A DNA stretch of 64,000 nt from Ignelater luminosus (taxonomy: Eukaryota; Arthropoda; Insecta; Coleoptera; Elateridae). The first letter of the stretch is position 1; the number at the start of each line of letters is the position of its first letter. The DNA lies in the NCBI GenBank assembly GCA_011009095.1, contig VTPC01000666.1:92400-156399 (forward strand). Reading direction: 5' to 3'. Position numbers and translations under genes: made by a program. Below are positions 61,403-64,000 of the stretch, one piece after another. The notes beneath the pieces were generated by a model, which was not told the origin of the DNA, made no database searches, and saw only the letters and a program-made list of their open reading frames with translations.

Positions 61403-61612
61403 TAAAATTTACTGTATTGATGTTGGTAGCGTTAAACTGTCATACGTCAAAGAACAAAGCAAATTAATAAATAACAATGAAAAAGAAATTTTTTTTCACA
61501 GCCGCCCAAAATTACGCCACATAAATGTCACCAACCACCGTAAAATTCACTAGATTTAAAATTTTTATTTTTTAATTTAGAAAATGGTATAAAGCGGCAA
61601 AATAGAAAAAAT

Positions 61613-61745
61613 AGTATAAAACACTCGTTGCAGAAAGTCCTTCAAGCACTCGCTTGTTCTTCAACTCGCCGCTATGCGGCTCGTTTCGGAATTTCAAATT
61701 CGTGCTTGAATAGATGCCTTCTGCAACTTGTATTTTAATATACTA
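61613..61745. repeat. inverted repeat with GTTGCAGAA ends
   Basis: AGTATAAAACACTCGTTGCAG at the left faces CTGCAACTTGTATTTTAATA at the right; inner GCACTCGC and CGTGCTTGAA match inverted. A hairpin-like ACTCGCCGCTATGCGGCTCG lies in the middle. Confidence 0.55.
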
Positions 61746-62656
61746 TTCTGCATTAAATACATTGAAAACAAGAAATACGTAATTTTGATGAGAACAGACC
61801 ATTTTTCGCGACCATTAACTAGAAATTGTTTACAGAATGTATTAGAAATTATTCTAAAATGTTTTTCGGAAGTTAATGTAAACTATAAGTGAGTGTATTT
61901 GATAGTTTATAATCGAACTTATACAAAGTATTGACCAAAGAGCATAAAACGTCACAGATATTTTATTCAACTGAATATAATGACTTTAAATCTATATATA
62001 AAACAAAATTTTTTGCTAACAGTAAACTTCGGCATTTGTTATCTTTTGATCCCAAGGATCAAATACTATTGACCTAGCTTTTGTCTGCAAAACTCCTTTT
62101 CAAATTTGTTTCAAAGTGTAATTAATACCAATATTAACTAAAATATAATGTTCTCAAAATAATGTTCAAAATATATAACAAAATCCATAGCACTAGTAAC
62201 AAATTAACACAAAACGTGAAAACACACGTAAACTCAATGAAGCGTTGGGTACTCGTTACCTTTCAATCAGTTGGAGTAGTCATATTGGAGTGGGGAAAAT
62301 GGAAATCAGCCATTATGTTTGTTACTAGCTATTTTGACAGTGGTAATTATTAGGTTAAAAACCACCACCCAGCAGCAGAAGCATATCTTTGTATTTACAT
62401 TTTTTATCATGGTTTTATTTGTTGCTTTTTTTAATTTCTCAATACTATTTTTTGCCTTAACTATTTTCGAGTACTTTATATTGTAGATTGGAAATTTTAT
62501 ACAAACAAAAAGTTTTACTAATATCAAACTTTTGTCATTACAGTATTATTGTAAAAAATGTGCTTAAAAATCTTAAGCGATTTAATTCTCTCCAGAAATT
62601 AAAGTATTTCAAGAATGGTACTTTTTGAAGATAAAAAATAGTTATTTACGTAATAA
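61746..62656. other. AT-rich intergenic DNA
   Basis: Nothing recognised. Confidence 0.4.
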
Positions 62657-62689
62657 GTGGGATACACACATTATTACAGTGTATCCCAC
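62657..62689. repeat. perfect 11-bp-arm hairpin
   Basis: GTGGGATACAC (62657-62667) and GTGTATCCCAC (62679-62689) pair perfectly around an 11-base AT-rich loop. Confidence 0.8.
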
Positions 62690-63047
62690 GAATTGTGTAC
62701 AAAATTTTATGTAGGACCGTTAAAGTTTTTGCAAATGAAACCATTTTTGTTGCTCTCAATCGTGGACTAACTACTTTCGATCAAGATTTTGAGAATATGA
62801 ATTCAAAGTAACAGCTGAATCTCATTGTTCAAAATGATAGCAACGCACTTAGCAACAGTGTAAGCAGTAAACAAATTTGAAAATATTATCGCACGTGTGC
62901 GGTAATCTGAAACATTACGTTATTCCAGAAAGTGCGATTTATAAGATATGTCTCACGGTTGTACATAAAAATATTTTTTCTAACACCGTATTTGAAAGTA
63001 GGCTTTTCTTTATTCATTTTGCTATGTAAACTAGATTTTACTTGACT

Positions 63048-63087
63048 AGTCAGGAAAGTACTTTACCGTACTAGTACTTTCCTGACT
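63048..63087. repeat. perfect 15-bp-arm hairpin
   Basis: AGTCAGGAAAGTACT (63048-63062) and AGTACTTTCCTGACT (63073-63087) pair perfectly around a 10-base loop. Confidence 0.85.
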
Positions 63088-63549
63088 CGAAAGAAATAAC
63101 TACAAAGCTCAAGAAAACATTTATTCTTCTTCTGAAGGTGTACAAGAAAACTCTTGCACTACCACTTTCACCTATTTTTAAGAAATACAAAACCAAAATT
63201 GCGAATAATTAGACAATTACGCAAAACCAACGCAAACAGATCAAAGCGTGTATTTATTTACATTTACAATTTTGTTTTTGCCACCTTGGATACTTAGATA
63301 TAGATACAGACAACCTGATTTTTGCGAAAAAATTCAAACGGTTTTTAATTATTTGTGATTTTTTTATATTGTTTCAAGTTTTTTACATCAAATATGTAAA
63401 TGTAAAACATGTTTACAATTAAATACTGTTCAACTTTCTTTACACATTCTTTATGAAATGCATTTTATTATTAATTTTTAATACAAATTTAAAGTGCTGC
63501 CATGCAAATACTGAAATTTGACAGTTTCAACAAATGAAAAATTTGGTTG

Positions 63550-63620
63550 TTTGGTTACAGATATTGACTTCTAATCAAGAGATCCAGATTCAATTCCTGT
63601 TGCTGGTTACTAATTTTTTT
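63550..63620 (+). pseudogene. tRNA-like sequence (Arg-TCT-like anticodon arm), degenerate
   Basis: It contains TTGACTTCTAATCAAGAG, an anticodon-arm-like segment with loop CTTCTAA, then a B-box-like GATTCAATTCC and T-runs downstream. Arms do not all pair, so it is a tRNA pseudogene or tRNA-derived SINE rather than a working tRNA. Confidence 0.45.
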
Positions 63621-63729
63621 CAATTTTTTTAAATTTTTATTTGACATCTCCTTTTTGTAATAATTAACTAGAGTAATTTTACTTATAAAAAAACTTAATA
63701 TACAATTTAAAGAAAAAACTAAAAATGTC

Positions 63730-63800
63730 ACAAGGTGTCCGACAGTGAGGATCGAACGCAGGACCTCTAGATTAGAAGTCAGAAGCTGCATCCACATGTC
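63730..63800 (-). pseudogene. tRNA-like sequence, inverted partner
   Basis: The minus strand reads GATGCAGCTTCTGACTTCTA and ATCTAGAGG then GCGTTCGATCC, close to a tRNA A-box, anticodon arm and B-box (GTTCGATCC). T-rich sequence follows on that strand. It is inverted relative to the copy at 63550. Confidence 0.5.
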
Positions 63801-64000
63801 CACATTTTTGCATTCTTAAAATCTGCCAATTATGGTAATATTTTAAAGTACAGGAGCTTAAATTTGAAAATTAATAGTAAAATGTAATTTAGTAAGATAC
63901 ATAAATAAACCAACTATTAGAAAATCTCAGTTATAAATAAATTTAGTTCCATCTTGGACACTTTTACTTGCAGACTTCCAAGACTCGCCTTCGGCTCGCC
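63801..64000. other. right edge, repeat-like end
   Basis: AT-rich; the last 25 bases (ACTCGCCTTCGGCTCGCC) resemble the CTCGCCG/GGCTCG hairpin found inside the 61613 repeat. Confidence 0.3.

Noticed and set aside
1-64000. CRISPR arrays, operons, riboswitches or bacterial features
   Set aside because: None seen; introns, poly(A) signals and element types show an animal nuclear genome.

Overview
The window is AT-rich eukaryotic DNA with GT-AG introns, poly(A) signals, long intergenic tracts and many transposon remnants. The two genes recognised are an actin-binding thymosin-beta/WH2 repeat protein of the ciboulot type and an ovarian-tumour (Otu) deubiquitinase with OTU, Tudor-like and Pro/Tyr-rich parts. 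Both point to an insect. The abundant CAGGGTGTTTC-type Tc1/mariner ends suggest a beetle, but that last step is only an impression and the species cannot be read from the sequence.

Layout: 1-23 kb is a repeat-rich intergenic tract. It holds a hAT-type MITE with a perfect 8-bp target duplication (2699-3135), at least three Tc1/mariner-type foldback elements with long inverted arms (977-1577, 5623-6440, 6530-7665), a jockey-like LINE 3' end (8703-9850, minus strand), a plant-type (DD39D-like) mariner with Stowaway-like ends (10108-12191), a 3.8-kb mariner-type element carrying a dead transposase (15068-18904), and a hAT-like element built around a large palindrome (21721-22366).

From 23.1 to 37.3 kb lies the ciboulot-like gene on the plus strand: a probable untranslated first exon ending at 23378, a 10.6-kb first intron, and five coding exons (33996-36887). 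Each coding exon carries one thymosin-beta repeat, giving 209 residues. From 37.3 to 45.1 kb is another repeat region: a perfect-TSD 152-bp MITE, a LINE interrupted by a hAT-like element that is itself interrupted by a mariner-like element, a 110-bp direct repeat, and the 3' pol end (integrase plus GPY/F-like tail) of a Ty3/gypsy-type element. A 400-base assembly gap follows (45118-45517).

From 46.0 to 54.7 kb is the otu gene on the plus strand: seven coding exons, 661 residues, the Asp/Cys/His triad of an OTU peptidase present, and a 5.4-kb first coding intron colonised by MITEs and a mariner relic. From 54.7 to 64 kb no gene could be recognised; there are MITEs with TA duplications (56764-56971, 59379-59735), a hAT-like element (57542-57906), other inverted repeats and an inverted pair of tRNA-like sequences near the right edge.

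The two genes have no evident shared pathway beyond broad roles in insect development and germline (actin dynamics; ubiquitin editing). The strongest testable novelty is a consensus splice donor inside otu exon 3 which, if used, removes 31 residues in frame, including the catalytic His.
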